Numbered from the stretch's first letter, positions 1 through 10,332 are shown. The stretch is DNA of 64,000 nucleotides from Letharia columbiana (GCF_014066305.1 NW_023501084.1:62001-126000); one strand, 5' to 3'. Translations and numbers: made by a program. The notes: a model not told the origin generated them from the sequence alone.

Positions 1-2459
1 GAACCCATGTGTCCCCATTCCCGCATGTGGTCTCCGGTGCGTCCGGACTCAGGCAGGCTACGCGGGTAGGATTGGAAGTTGCAGCTGAGATAGCCCGCGT
101 CGTCGCTCGCGCTTGGGATCCAATTGCACGTGGGCCCAGATGTTCCCGATGGTTGGAGACTCGTGATAGTAGTGGTAGGGTATGGGTTATTGATGATTGG
201 TATTGCGCCACTGACCACCGTAGACCTGGTGGGGGTGTCGCAGTAGTCTGGCTCGGAGTCCCCAGTTATTTCCCAGACTTCGTCGTAGAGTTCAACATAG
301 GAATAATCTAGGGGCAATCCGTGGGGCTGAATCGCTTCTCCCTCGAGGACTTTCAGCGCAAGGTATATGGCAAATGTCGAGGGTGATGGGGAAGCTGGGC
401 TAGTACTGGAAGCTGGGCTAGTACTGGAAGCTGAGCAAACAGCTGCGCCTGCGGATTCAAGATCTCGACGCTTTTGACGTGGAACGAGCTGTTCGTTCGT
501 GGCATCCCAGGATCCCTGTTTAAGGAGCTCGCCTTCGATCCAGAGTCTCCACATGGCCGTCTGAACACCATTGCATTGCATCTGATTAGGGTCGTACTGA
601 AATAAAAATCTCCCGTCAGGGGTCCATTCGTCATCTTCGTGGCTGCCGTCGTCGCTATCCGGCTCAGGCGGTTTGTCCACGGGATCATACAGAATCGGCT
701 TCAAGGGTACATTCTGACCAAGAATCTCCTTGAGCTTATCAGTAATTTCTCCCACTCGTTCGGGATGAAACATGGCTCCTGATCCTGAGACAAATCCAGG
801 AGTTACGATGAACACTTGTGGGTTGGTGGCACGGGAGAGTCGGCCACCGACTGCTGTGAATTGGGAAAGGCCAGGCATTTCAGGAGTACCATCCCCGGAA
901 CCTAACACATTGATGATGCTAGCTTTGAAATTATCTTCACCCGATAAGAAGCCCTCACTCTCCCATAAATGTGAACCCCAAACAAGCCCTTTAGATATGA
1001 CAATCACCGAGGTGCAGCCGTACATTCCCTGTAGAACCATATTCAAGGGGAGGGCCCGCAGTGGAATTGCGAGAGAGGATGAGATGCCTTTTACCCCTTG
1101 AATTCTGAGAGGTACATCATTGTGAGCATCTTCTGCAATCGATATCTGGTCGTAGAGGAAAGAGTCCAGATTCCCATTCCACGGTGCGTCGCTAGGTGAA
1201 GATAAAACGCGCTTCTTTAGTTTCGATGCACTCTGATACCTCGACGAGATTTTCTGGGGAAGCGATACAACGCGTTTCTTGAATTTTGCAGGCGAAGGAT
1301 AGGATGAAGGAGGGTCATTGTTCGCACACGCAGAGCATAAAGCTGAACATAGCTGTCGAGAGGTCGTCGATGACATAGTAGAGGAAGAGGCCAGAGACGA
1401 CGTCCTTGGATCTGGAGAGGAGGCTAAAGAGGGCGTCCTTGGATCTGGGGATTCTGGATTGGGATCAGGTCCACCAGCAGCGCCATCCACAGGAGGATCG
1501 TCGACAGGTGGAGACGCGCAACTGCTGATGAAAGGGACCGGGATACAGGGCAAATGGAAAGGATCCACGATGTCTCCATTTGGCAGTTTTGGAAATTGAA
1601 AGGTTACACCTGGGAGTGGAGGGTAATTCCAGACAATCACGCCTCCGCCGGTACCTCCACAGTGAGCACAGCCCACAAGAACGGGCACAATCGTCTCCTG
1701 CCCACCAACCGTGGTTGTCAACCAAGTATTGGAGGTCCAAGTACTAGTGACCAATTGAGTTGAAAGATTGGGAGGAGGTACAGTATCAGTTGAAGTGACA
1801 CCGAGGATCTCATATGCAGCTGTGCTCCCAAGCGAAGTCAACAAGACTGATTGAGTTCGGCTACTTGCTGGGCGCTGGGTTGGTAAAGTAGTCAAGGTCC
1901 CATCGACACTGATCTGTCCTTCACTCGCAGAAATGGGGATCGACAAAATATGGCTCGATATTGTTACGGGAGCAGCGCCGGGTGTAAGTGTGTTGCTTCC
2001 TGAAACGAGGCTTGTAGGGTTGCCAGTTAGAGGGATTCCGTCGACTGTGTACGTCGACAAAGTCACAGTGGTGGAAGGGGATCCAGCACTTTTGGTGGAA
2101 CCTGGAGCGGGAGTCTTGGTCGGTGTTTGCTGTGACAAAGCTGTGAGTGTCCCGTCGACGGCAACCGAGCTTCCTGATGGTCCAAGGGAGAAAGTATGAT
2201 GTGAGATGATAGCTGGTGGTCCACCGGGGAGAAGCGTGGTCTTTCCAGCGATGAGTCTTGAAGAGCCGCCACTGAATGTTATATTGTCAAACACATATAC
2301 AGTTGCACATGAGATTTCCACCAAGTTATTTATCGATCCCGCGTTAGCATCTAACAGCGGAACCAATGGTATACATTCGGCTGCAGGTGCAGCGTGATTG
2401 TGATTGACCTGTAGGCAAAGCAGGAAAAGTAATCCATTGAAGGAACAAAAGAATGACAT
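1..2459 (-). CDS. Large secreted repeat protein, partial (3' end beyond window)
   Basis: An open frame starts at the ATG at 2459-2457 and stays open to base 3, so at least 819 residues are encoded without an intron and the C-terminus lies outside the window. Residues 1 to about 23 form a signal peptide (MSFFCSFNGLLFLLCLQV). Serine/threonine/glycine-rich beta-type repeats follow (TFSGGSSRLIAGKTTLLPGG, then a second related copy), then a TSTWTSNTWLTTTVGGQ segment and a CxxC-containing GCAHCGGTGGG stretch. The second half has a conserved-looking core near residues 470-600 (MYGCTSVIVISKG, FIVTPGFVSGSGAMFHPERV). I recognise this arrangement from large uncharacterised extracellular proteins of Pezizomycotina but cannot name a function. 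It is probably a cell-wall or surface protein. The frame was checked at five points along its length. Confidence 0.8.
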   Translation of the reverse strand, partial: MSFFCSFNGLLFLLCLQVNHNHAAPAAECIPLVPLLDANAGSINNLVEISCATVYVFDNITFSGGSSRLIAGKTTLLPGGPPAIISHHTFSLGPSGSSVAVDGTLTALSQQTPTKTPAPGSTKSAGSPSTTVTLSTYTVDGIPLTGNPTSLVSGSNTLTPGAAPVTISSHILSIPISASEGQISVDGTLTTLPTQRPASSRTQSVLLTSLGSTAAYEILGVTSTDTVPPPNLSTQLVTSTWTSNTWLTTTVGGQETIVPVLVGCAHCGGTGGGVIVWNYPPLPGVTFQFPKLPNGDIVDPFHLPCIPVPFISSCASPPVDDPPVDGAAGGPDPNPESPDPRTPSLASSPDPRTSSLASSSTMSSTTSRQLCSALCSACANNDPPSSYPSPAKFKKRVVSLPQKISSRYQSASKLKKRVLSSPSDAPWNGNLDSFLYDQISIAEDAHNDVPLRIQGVKGISSSLAIPLRALPLNMVLQGMYGCTSVIVISKGLVWGSHLWESEGFLSGEDNFKASIINVLGSGDGTPEMPGLSQFTAVGGRLSRATNPQVFIVTPGFVSGSGAMFHPERVGEITDKLKEILGQNVPLKPILYDPVDKPPEPDSDDGSHEDDEWTPDGRFLFQYDPNQMQCNGVQTAMWRLWIEGELLKQGSWDATNEQLVPRQKRRDLESAGAAVCSASSTSPASSTSPASPSPSTFAIYLALKVLEGEAIQPHGLPLDYSYVELYDEVWEITGDSEPDYCDTPTRSTVVSGAIPIINNPYPTTTITSLQPSGTSGPTCNWIPSASDDAGYLSCNFQSYPRSLPESGRTGDHMREWGHMG

Positions 2460-3274
2460 TCTCTTCCCAACCGATATAGCAATGTTAATGATAGACTGGG
2501 TGCGACAGGTGCAAGTCTGCACTGATAGGCAAGAAGGTCCTGTGCACGGCCAAAAGTGCTCTATGACTTTCTTTTCTTATGGGGAGGAACATGTTTGATG
2601 CAGGATGAGGTGATTATTTACTGGAAAAAGCAGCAAAAGCCGGCCCGCAGCTTTCAAAATTTCCTAACTAGCTCTCTGCTTTGCTCGCACGTTGCCCAGA
2701 GTATTTATTAATAAGTCAGTTGCTTGTTGGAGCCTTGATATGCGATACTACCTTATAATGAAATACTACCTTATAAGTCAATTAATTCGGTACCATAGAA
2801 GGCTAAAAAGAAGCGAGAAGCGAGACAGGCATATCGACGCCAGCGATTGTTGGTCTGACTCTGAGATGGAATACTTCCTGTATACGACGATCCGGCTTGA
2901 GTGATGGATCCCATAGAGATCTATGCATTCTCTCTGTCGGATTGGTCTTCTACTCTTCACTTCGTCAGGAACTTTTGAGGGTGACTCTCCCGCCCGGCTG
3001 ACATCGGCCATTGTAAAATCTCAGCCTTGCGACAACATGCCTTGTGTAAGAATCAGCCGAATGACCTAGACGATTCGGAGCCTGTGTGGTGATCGCGGCC
3101 CTTCAGTCATGATTGCAGTGACCGGCGATGCACTGGCCATGCCAGATAGTAGTTGAGCGGTGTATCCATTACATTTGTCCCCATTACCACTTCATGGACA
3201 CTTGATTGTCGTAAATTCGCTTGTGCTGCTGTTGTTTCATTTCGCTTTCAACCTTGCTTGTTACGCCTTATTTA
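2460..3274. other. Intergenic, AT-rich upstream region
   Basis: Upstream of the secreted-protein gene. Only short open frames occur, none with a recognisable family. It presumably holds the promoter of that gene, and no individual element can be assigned. Confidence 0.4.
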
Positions 3275-3434
3275 CGGCGGACGACGGCTGACACTACATA
3301 AAAATAAAAAAAAAAAAAATTATTTTTTTTCGCGATTTCTAGTAACTTTCTTCAAAATATTCTTTTTAGAATATTTTTAGGCAGCTGCTACGCGTACACT
3401 ATTTTTAACTCTTCGAGAAGTACTTATTAAGCTT

Positions 3435-3570
3435 ATTAAGGTACTCTTTAGGGGCTACTCTCCGGAATATTCTCCGAGGTACTCTCCCGGGTATTCTCCC
3501 GGGTACTCTTTCGAGGTATTCTCCGGGGTACTCTTTCGGGTATCCTTCCGAGTATCCTCCCAGGTACCCA
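3435..3570. repeat. Degenerate ~12-bp tandem repeats (left half of element)
   Basis: About eleven imperfect copies of a unit like GGTACTCTCCGA or GGGTATTCTCCC follow each other. Related 12-bp units (GAACTTCCCGTG) recur at 3700-3750, and more decayed ones (CCCCTAAAGTAT) at 3840-3960, all with pyrimidines on the same strand. Confidence 0.8.
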
Positions 3571-3652
3571 CGCGGGTTCCAGAATTCGTCGCACATCCGC
3601 TTCCCCAAATCTGGTTAGGGTGTGCGACGAATTCTGGAACCCGCGTGGTACC
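3563..3652. repeat. Inverted repeat / hairpin inside the element
   Basis: The left arm at 3563-3597 and right arm at 3618-3652 are near-perfect reverse complements of about 34 bp, sharing GTTCCAGAATTCGTCGCACA, with one 1-bp indel near the outer end. The spacer is about 20 bp. The hairpin sits at the boundary between the two repeat fields. Confidence 0.85.
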
Positions 3653-4285
3653 ATAAAGTTCTTCGCGCAAAAAAAAAAAAAAAAAAAAAAAATTCTACGG
3701 GACTTTCCGCAGAACTTCCCGCGGAACTTCCCGTGGAACTTCCCGTGGATTCTTTTAAGAAAACTTCTTTTTCGCACTTCGAGTATTTCTTCGAGTGATT
3801 TCTCGAGTAACTCTTTAAGGAAACCCCTTAAGTATAAAGTAACCCCCTAAGTGCTCTCTAAAGTATCCTTAAAAGTATATCCTCGAATAATCTCTTAAAT
3901 CCCCCTTAAGTACCCCCTAAAGAATCCCCTAAAGTATCTCTCTAAAATTTTTTTAAAGAAATCTCTTTAAATTTTTTTTAAAGTCGCGGGAAGGAGAAAA
4001 AAATCAAAAAAAAAAATTGATTTTGGTTTTGTGGTAGTGTCATGTGTCAGCCCTCGTCCGCCGTATCATTCAGGCCTAGTCTCTTTCCAGGTTGCACCCG
4101 GGGCCTTGGCGCACTAGTCACGTGACTTGCATTAGTGCGATACGTGACCTCCTCGATCCACAGCAACGCAAAGTTTGCATTAGCGACGTTGCGTTCGCTA
4201 TGGCCTACTTCAAAAATTCCAACCTTCCCGAGCGAAGCTGTGAAGCTGACCATGGCAACAGAGTGCCTCATCGAAAGTCAAAACA

Positions 4286-5078
4286 ATGGCGCCTAGATCC
4301 TGGCTAGATATCGCCCCTGACTCCCCTTTCTCCCTCGCCGACATTCCTTTCGGAATAATCACAACACCTGTTTCATCTTCTCCGCACGTCGGAGTAGCAA
4401 CTGGAGAACATGCTCTTGATCTCTCCGTGTTCGCCTTATGTTCGGGCTCCTCGGACTGTCCGGCGATCACATCACATCTCGAGGTTTTCTCTCAACCCGC
4501 CCTCAACGACTTCGCAGCACTAGGGCGCGCCGTCCATCGAGAGGTTCGTCATTTTCTCCCAAAGGTCTTTGCAGAAGGGTCAAAATTCAGTCCTGCTGAG
4601 GGTTTCACAAAACCCTACGACAGGTCTCTTCTCACTGAAAGATGTCGAGACCCACCTCCCCTTCCGCATTGGCGACTACACCGACTTCTTCGTCGGCAAA
4701 CACCATGCTTAGAATGCTGGTGCCCTGATTCGCGGCATCGACAATGCCCTACACCCGAACTATATGCACCTGCCTGTCGGCTACCATGGCCGAGCTTCCT
4801 CAGTGGCTGTCTCTGGCACTTCGATCCGCAGACCGCATGGCCAGGTCATGGAAAACCCGACTGCAGAAGTTCCAAAGCCGATCTTCACTCCTTCCAAACG
4901 TCTGGACTTCGAGCTTGAGCTGGGTACGTTCGTGTGCAAGGCCAACAAGATGGGGGAGCCGGTGTCAATCAAAGAGGCGGAGGAGAATATCTTCGGCTTG
5001 GTTCTGATGAACGACTGGTCTGCAGGGGACATACAGGCATGGGAAATGGTACCACTTGGGCCATTCAATTCGATTTGA
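4286..5078 (+). pseudogene. Fumarylacetoacetase pseudogene
   Basis: Fumarylacetoacetase hydrolyses fumarylacetoacetate in the last step of tyrosine catabolism. The first frame starts MAPRSWLDIAPDSPFSLADI and is homologous for about 110 codons. Near 4620 the homology moves to another frame, where the expected DYTDF motif is present. An in-frame TAG at 4710-4712 falls where the family has a Tyr-Asn stretch after HHA. Homology resumes with [12 protein letters not shown] and [16 protein letters not shown] and stops at PLGPFNS, so the C-terminal third of the usual ~420-residue enzyme is missing. The family normally has SARDIQ where this copy has SAGDIQ. One frameshift, one nonsense codon and a 3' truncation make this non-functional. 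Confidence 0.88.
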
Positions 5079-5175
5079 ACCGTCTCGAACGACGTTTCGC
5101 ACAGGCTCTTGCGATCGGACTCGGTGATCGCGAGGACTTGTGGGAGTTTGGAATCGGAATCAACCCGTCAGCAAT

Positions 5176-5318
5176 TTACCCAACTCGATACGCCTTGTGT
5201 GGACGAATAGCTGAGCAGACATTGTGGATTTTGATGACTTGATCCGGCTTGTATTTAATCATCCACCGTATTTACCCAACTCTACCCTGTGTGACAATAG
5301 CTGAGCAGCATTGTGGAC
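5176..5318. repeat. Short direct duplication (two ~53-bp copies)
   Basis: A segment at 5176-5228 (containing ATTTACCCAACTC and AATAGCTGAGCAG) recurs at 5266-5318 with a few substitutions and indels. It lies between the broken fumarylacetoacetase and the HET remnant. Confidence 0.75.
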
Positions 5319-5975
5319 TGAGTGTTCTGAGCTGTAGCAAGCTGGAGCTTGAGATCCTCCAGGGTGAAGTTCTGCGGGCTGGAAGGACCGGCCGAGCTTG
5401 AATCCGTATGTTTGCATAATGCCGTAGACGCGATCGTTGGGATCTCGTGTCTGCCAGTGTCGCGCTGCGCCAAACAGCAGCATGGATTTCTCCCACAGCC
5501 TATGGTACGGACCTAGCTTCTCTATCAGATTGAAAATTGCCGCGTGTTCTTTCTTGGAGGGGACGCTGGCCGTTGACGGCTCTGCGCGTTAGTTCAGCAT
5601 AGACACTGGTACGACCGTACGGTTGACGATCAGATTCGCAAGCCCAACGTTGTTGCCATTGCCTCCTTTGCCCTCCAACGACTTTGCAGCCTTGACCACA
5701 ATCGAAGGGTCTGCGCGAAGGAACATCTCTTGTAAAGTCCAGAGCGAAGTAAACCAAGGATCTCGGAGTAACACCCGCAGCGCACTAACGAAGGAATCTT
5801 CGGCGCGAACGACCCTGAGACGAAAGCTCATGTTTCTTGTATCGCTCGGTGACTTGTCGATAAATCACGTCGTAGAGTCCTGTTCTTCTACCGCTACTAT
5901 CTGCCAGCTCGTAGTCACCGGACCACCCAGTCCACGCCTGTAGTAGGCGGTAAGTCAATCTCAGGGAGCATGAAT
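5259..5975 (-). pseudogene. HET-domain protein remnant
   Basis: On the minus strand, fragments of a second HET-type protein run from the end of the intact HET gene downwards. They read YDVIYRQVTERYKKHE, then after a frame change near 5835 LSFRLRVVRAEDS-like sequence and DPWFTSLWTLQEMFLRAD, then LWEKSMLLFGAARHW and DPNDRVYGIMQTYGFKLG. The WxSLWTLQE block is a family hallmark. The stop at 5589-5591 could be removed by an intron, since CTAAC followed by GCGCAG sits right there. The frame change and the absence of the N-terminal HET motif argue for a decayed copy. It overlaps the tail of the neighbouring gene by about 60 bp, which suggests a duplication junction. Confidence 0.7.
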
Positions 5976-8458
5976 GTGCCAACCTTCACTAGGCGTTGGG
6001 TTGAGAACCACATCTTTTGATAGCCTTGTAAGATCAAACCATATTGCCTCTGGGAATCCTGCAGCAGGCTGACAGCGTACGCGCATACCCCTTCCGGCAA
6101 ATTCTTTGCCCAATCACCAAATCGGCAATCCTTCTCCAGAAACTCACCCTTCATGATGTGAATCTGCATTTGTGACTCATTAGGATTTGGAAACTCCGTT
6201 GAAGCTACAATGCCTGCCCGCTTGATGCCTACACTCCCGTCTTGCTTGATTGTCCAAGTCTTCACCGCCGGATGGTCTTCTGGAGTGTACCTGTGCTGGA
6301 TTGGCATTGCAAGAATGCGCGAATACCAACCGTTGGTGGCGGAGAAAGGCATCATAGAGCCCTTATGTGAGCGATTGAATATATCATACCACTTTGGTAT
6401 GTTCTGACGTCTTGTCACAGATTCGTAAAACGATGCACCCAGCTTAGATGCAGCCTCCTTAACAAATGCTAAAGGGTAGGTATCCAGGACTAAGTCCGTG
6501 TGGGCCTCCGACTCAGAGTTGTACCAATCCGTGATCCCTAGAGCAGACATGATAGCCGGTGCTCTGCTACCTGTACATTGGCGAACGTTTGCCACCATTA
6601 GCAGCCCGATTGGAGATGGTGATTCGAGGAGATTGTCCATTCTCGTAATCAGACACAAGTCCTGAAGCTGTCTTGGGCCGTTGGGCCATTTCAAGTATAG
6701 ATGCTTGTCGGATCGGAAATGCTCGTCGGATTGGAGGAAGATACTATATTTCGAATATCTTGTCATGGTGCCTTCTGTGAAGACCTTATATGGCATTCCG
6801 TTGCGCCAGACACTTTCTACGGTGTCTACGAATCTAAAGAAAGTGTCAAGAGGTACAGGTGTTCCAGCTCTATCGTTCAATGGCATCCAGTCTTGAGCGA
6901 CAAAGGTGATGCTAGGACAAAGCATTGCTTCTTGGAGGGTCCAAAGCGAGGAGAACCAATTCGCAGGTTCCGCAAGCGTCTCAACATCATTTGACAGTGC
7001 CGCGCGTGGGCCAGTTGCTGCTAGCAACCCGGCAGAATGCCGTTTTTTCACTTCGGCAGGATCGCTTTGCGATGAGAACAGCTCGCTGGTAGTATCGGCT
7101 TCATGACGCAGGGAAGGTAGAAGCGTGTCAGTGTCATAAATACCAGGACAAGTAGTGGCATGCAAATAGGAGATTCCGAGCCAGTCCAAGGCTTTCATAG
7201 TCCCACTCCACTGTCTTGCGTCATTTATCCAGGCTATGCAGCGAGAAGCATTTTGGAAGATCAATGCTTGACGATTTATCTCCTCATCCGCCTTTCTGGA
7301 CCCATCCTGAGGAATACAAAAGAGATCGATCCAGATGAAGCGTATCTGTGGTCGAATTTGTTGTAGATGCTCAGGCAGTCTCTCGACTTCAAACTTTTCA
7401 TTCCGTGGGACAAGCCAAGGCACTCCATCTATCGGAATAGCTTCTTTCCGCCATCGACCCCAGGTATGACTTACACAACAGTACACTGGCTCAGTGCTCA
7501 GATCGTTCACTATCACAGTACGCCTTTGTTCGACGTCCCAGAGGAAAAAAGGCATTTCTTTATGGTCGCCTTCTCTGCGTAGCCAAGGGCAAGGCTTGTC
7601 CATTGAACCCATGTAGAAGCCGGCGTCATATGTCCTGCATCCTTTGATGTTCATATAAGACGTATAACCAAGTCTCTGAGCTGTTGCGTGCTGGACGGCC
7701 TTAGACCTTGTAAACCGAAGAGTGGTGAGTAGGATTCCCCTGACGTGTGGTTCCCAATGATGCGGATTGAATTCCCGGTTGAAAAGATCGAACATGATTG
7801 AGTGATACACAGATTTTCGAAGTTGGGTGAATGTTTCTGCGTCTGGGTATGCCTCGCCAAAGAAGTAGATCATTGGGACTGGAGAAGAAGCAGCGGCTTC
7901 GAGAGATGCTATTGCGGCATTCGACAAGCTTGAATCTTGATAGGTTCCTGACCACCAGTGTGTCAAGATGGTCCATGAGACCTTTTGAGAAAATGATAGA
8001 GAGCGGCAGAACTGTGGCTGCTCTGCAACTACCTCGCGAAATCTGCGCCATCTAGCGAGGGCTACAGCCGCATCTCTGTCTCCGCTGCGAATGCTCGTAC
8101 CCAAGTACTTTTCTAGTATCATGCCCAGAGGTACTTGAGACCAATCGGAGGCTGTCAAAGATACAGACCTAGATTTATACTTCCTCATACCTTCGGATAG
8201 TCTCCGATCATGTTCCACTTCATCCTGCCAAGTCTGCTTCGGGAAGCCTTCTTCAAGTCTCACACTCTCTAATTGATCATACTCGGTCCATGCATCATGC
8301 CACAACGTTTCCCAAGACGCCGAGAATATGTGCTTTTTCCGCAACTCCGGCATCATCCTACCATCGAATCGTTGTTTCCAATCCGCGTAGCGCGATTGTA
8401 ACAGCTCTTCCTGCAAGAGCGGATCATCATGAGCCGAAGTCGTTGTGGGGGAGGCCAT
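5915..8458 (-). CDS. HET-domain protein (heterokaryon incompatibility family)
   Basis: This is a single uninterrupted 847-codon frame starting at the ATG at 8458. The HET domain (PF06985 family) lies near residues 320-450: VYCCVSHTWGRW, then IRFIWIDLFCIPQDG, then INRQALIFQNASRCIAWI. A later WFSSLWTLQEAML block is also typical. About 320 residues precede the HET domain and about 280 follow it, with no second domain I can name. HET proteins mediate non-self recognition and trigger cell death when incompatible hyphae fuse; a role here is inferred from family only. No signal peptide or membrane segment is visible. A degraded HET copy lies immediately downstream on the same strand. Confidence 0.88.
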   Translation of the reverse strand: MASPTTTSAHDDPLLQEELLQSRYADWKQRFDGRMMPELRKKHIFSASWETLWHDAWTEYDQLESVRLEEGFPKQTWQDEVEHDRRLSEGMRKYKSRSVSLTASDWSQVPLGMILEKYLGTSIRSGDRDAAVALARWRRFREVVAEQPQFCRSLSFSQKVSWTILTHWWSGTYQDSSLSNAAIASLEAAASSPVPMIYFFGEAYPDAETFTQLRKSVYHSIMFDLFNREFNPHHWEPHVRGILLTTLRFTRSKAVQHATAQRLGYTSYMNIKGCRTYDAGFYMGSMDKPCPWLRREGDHKEMPFFLWDVEQRRTVIVNDLSTEPVYCCVSHTWGRWRKEAIPIDGVPWLVPRNEKFEVERLPEHLQQIRPQIRFIWIDLFCIPQDGSRKADEEINRQALIFQNASRCIAWINDARQWSGTMKALDWLGISYLHATTCPGIYDTDTLLPSLRHEADTTSELFSSQSDPAEVKKRHSAGLLAATGPRAALSNDVETLAEPANWFSSLWTLQEAMLCPSITFVAQDWMPLNDRAGTPVPLDTFFRFVDTVESVWRNGMPYKVFTEGTMTRYSKYSIFLQSDEHFRSDKHLYLKWPNGPRQLQDLCLITRMDNLLESPSPIGLLMVANVRQCTGSRAPAIMSALGITDWYNSESEAHTDLVLDTYPLAFVKEAASKLGASFYESVTRRQNIPKWYDIFNRSHKGSMMPFSATNGWYSRILAMPIQHRYTPEDHPAVKTWTIKQDGSVGIKRAGIVASTEFPNPNESQMQIHIMKGEFLEKDCRFGDWAKNLPEGVCAYAVSLLQDSQRQYGLILQGYQKMWFSTQRLVKVGTFMLPEIDLPPTTGVDWVVR

Positions 8459-8950
8459 TTGTACATCTAAACACCGGCTCGATACGCCTCCCAGGGCTTC
8501 TACGAGTGAACATGGAGGCCGCGCAGAGTGTTATAACTAGCCTATGTTCACCATTACGAAAAACCCTCTGCCGACGTCAAAGTATCCACAATGGCCAAGA
8601 CATTGCCGCTGGCTTGCAAGCGCAGCCGCCGACAAATCAAAAGACCACGGCGAATCATTCTCCATGAAACGTGCAATTTCAAACCCCCTACATATGAATA
8701 GCTTTCTCAAATAAAGTCGTGTTTCATTGTACACTCATGAAACCAAAAACCTGTATTTACGTGTTCGAGAAAAGGCCGTCATGATAATCAAGATCCCTAA
8801 CCGCTGTCCCCTCGTCTTTGTTCGCTGATATATTCGAACAATGGCCCTCATCTGTTTGACACTCGTCTGTTCATACTAACCATCAACCTCTGCATTTCTC
8901 CTTCATCGTCGCCACTCGCTCTCCTCCCAACCCTACACCTGCCCACAGCA

Positions 8951-9723
8951 ATGCATCTCCCACCCCTCCCCCCCTCATCCTCATCCCCCTCCTATCCACC
9001 CTCACAGCCGCCGTCCTCGTCGTCGAAACCTCCACCTCCACCTACACCGCCGCGGCAGCCACCTCTTCCTCTTCCTCTTCCACTGCCTCTTCCTCCGCTT
9101 CCTCCCCCACCAGCTCCACACCCTCCGCATCAGCGCAATACACCTCCGACAGCACCTTCGAATCCTCCATCCTCAACAGCACCAACACCTACCGCGCCAA
9201 CTACAACGCCACCGCCCTGGCCTGGAACGCCTCCCTCGCCACCTACGCCACCGCCTGGGCCTCGAAATGCCACTTCAACCACTCGCACGGCGCCGCGGGC
9301 GAGAATCTCGCCGAGGGCTACGCGAACGTGACGGACGCGGTCGACGCGTGGGGCCGGGAGGGCAGTCGGTATGATTTCAGGAACGGAGGCGGGTTCAGCG
9401 AGTCGACGGGGCATTTTTCGCAGCTGGTCTGGAAGGGGACGACGGGTGTGGGGTGCGGGCGGGTGGATTGTGATGGGCAGGGGGGCGTGCCGGGGTGGTT
9501 GGTCGTGTGTGAGTATTGGCCGGCTGGGAATGTGGTTGGGGAGTTTGGGCAGGAGGTTGGGAGGGAGGTGGGGAGGTTGGAGGCGGAGGCGGAGGGGAAG
9601 GGGGAGGCGGGCGAGTATCTGGCTTATTTGGCGGCGAAGATGAATGGAGGGGGGAGGAAGGGGGATCCGCGGGTGGGGTTGTTGATTGTGGGGGTCGGGA
9701 TGTTGACGGCTTTGTGGTTGTGA
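8951..9723 (+). CDS. CAP / PR-1-like secreted protein (N-terminal frame problem)
   Basis: From about 9145 the frame encodes a CAP-superfamily domain: NTYRANYNATALAWNASLAT, SKCHFNHSHG, GENLAEGY, GHFSQLVWKGTTGVGCG and VCEYWPAGN. A Glu/Gly-rich linker and a hydrophobic C-terminus (LLIVGVGMLTALWL) follow, as in GPI-anchored or tail-anchored forms. The only ATG near the right place, at 8951, is in another frame. The CAP frame read upstream would give a good signal sequence (LILIPLLSTLTAAVLVV) but has no ATG before its stop at 8857. A 1-bp difference in the C-runs at 8960-8970 would join ATG and signal peptide. CAP proteins are extracellular, and fungal members bind sterols or lipids. Stop at 9721-9723. 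Confidence 0.75.
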
Positions 9724-10332
9724 AGGACGCGCCTGGTGCGTGGGAGGTTGGATTCATGCCTCATGAACGCGTGTAGCGCTGGGAGTTCGCCTATAATACC
9801 CTGCTTGGCAGTACATAGAACCGAGATTTCTGAAGCACGAATGTGTGTCGTGTCAACATTGTTCGCATTCTTCTAAGCATACATGTGCTGGGTATCTAGC
9901 TGAGCAGACTGGCTAAACCCGGCCCCTGACGCCTCTGGTTGAAACAGATACGGTTTCGTGCAAAGAGCTAGATGCATGCATGTCCATTCTCTTAACGCCC
10001 TGCCGGTCAGCTCTAGTTCTAACGGTGCAAAACGCTCTTAGCAATGCTTGTCGTCTGGTAAATATTGTTTGTAATGGTGCTCGTGACCCAATCTGGTGCC
10101 GAGATTGGTGACGATGCGACTCAAAGTGGTGAGAAGAGAGCAGATGAAAGAAGCATTCAAGTGTACCTTCGTAAGCTTCACTGCAATCATGCTGGGCTGA
10201 TCGAGGATGCTGGTACGATTGGGCCTTCAATGATCGCAGCATGTGCATTGGCACTTGTGAGCAGCAGATACAACACCATTAAGGGGATGCGGGCTGCCAG
10301 GTAAAAGGGTTTGGGTGGAGCCTATTGTAACG
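9724..10332. other. Intergenic, no gene recognised
   Basis: This is the 3' flank shared by the CAP gene (plus) and the FAR1-like gene (minus), which converge here. Short open frames exist on both strands but none shows a family signature. Confidence 0.4.

Larger units (their letters stand above)
3275..4063. mobile_element. MITE-like element with TA target duplication
   Basis: The left end reads CGGCGGACGACGGCTGACAC just after TA (3273-3274). The right end is its inverted complement, ending GTGTCAGCCCTCGTCCGCCG just before TA (4064-4065). The TIR matches over 20 bp with one mismatch, and weaker similarity continues inward. TA duplication and TIRs of this kind are typical of Tc1/mariner/pogo derivatives. 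The 789-bp interior has no credible transposase frame. It holds A and T homopolymers, a hairpin and polypyrimidine repeats, so the element would be non-autonomous. Superfamily is inferred from TSD and TIR only. Confidence 0.75.

Noticed and set aside
3405..3850. Arg/Gly/Glu-repeat and Asn-Phe-Pro-repeat frames
   Set aside because: They are translations of the MITE's 12-bp repeats and homopolymers.
9130..9757. Long minus-strand frames opposite the CAP gene
   Set aside because: Shadow frames caused by high GC and strong third-position bias of the CAP gene.
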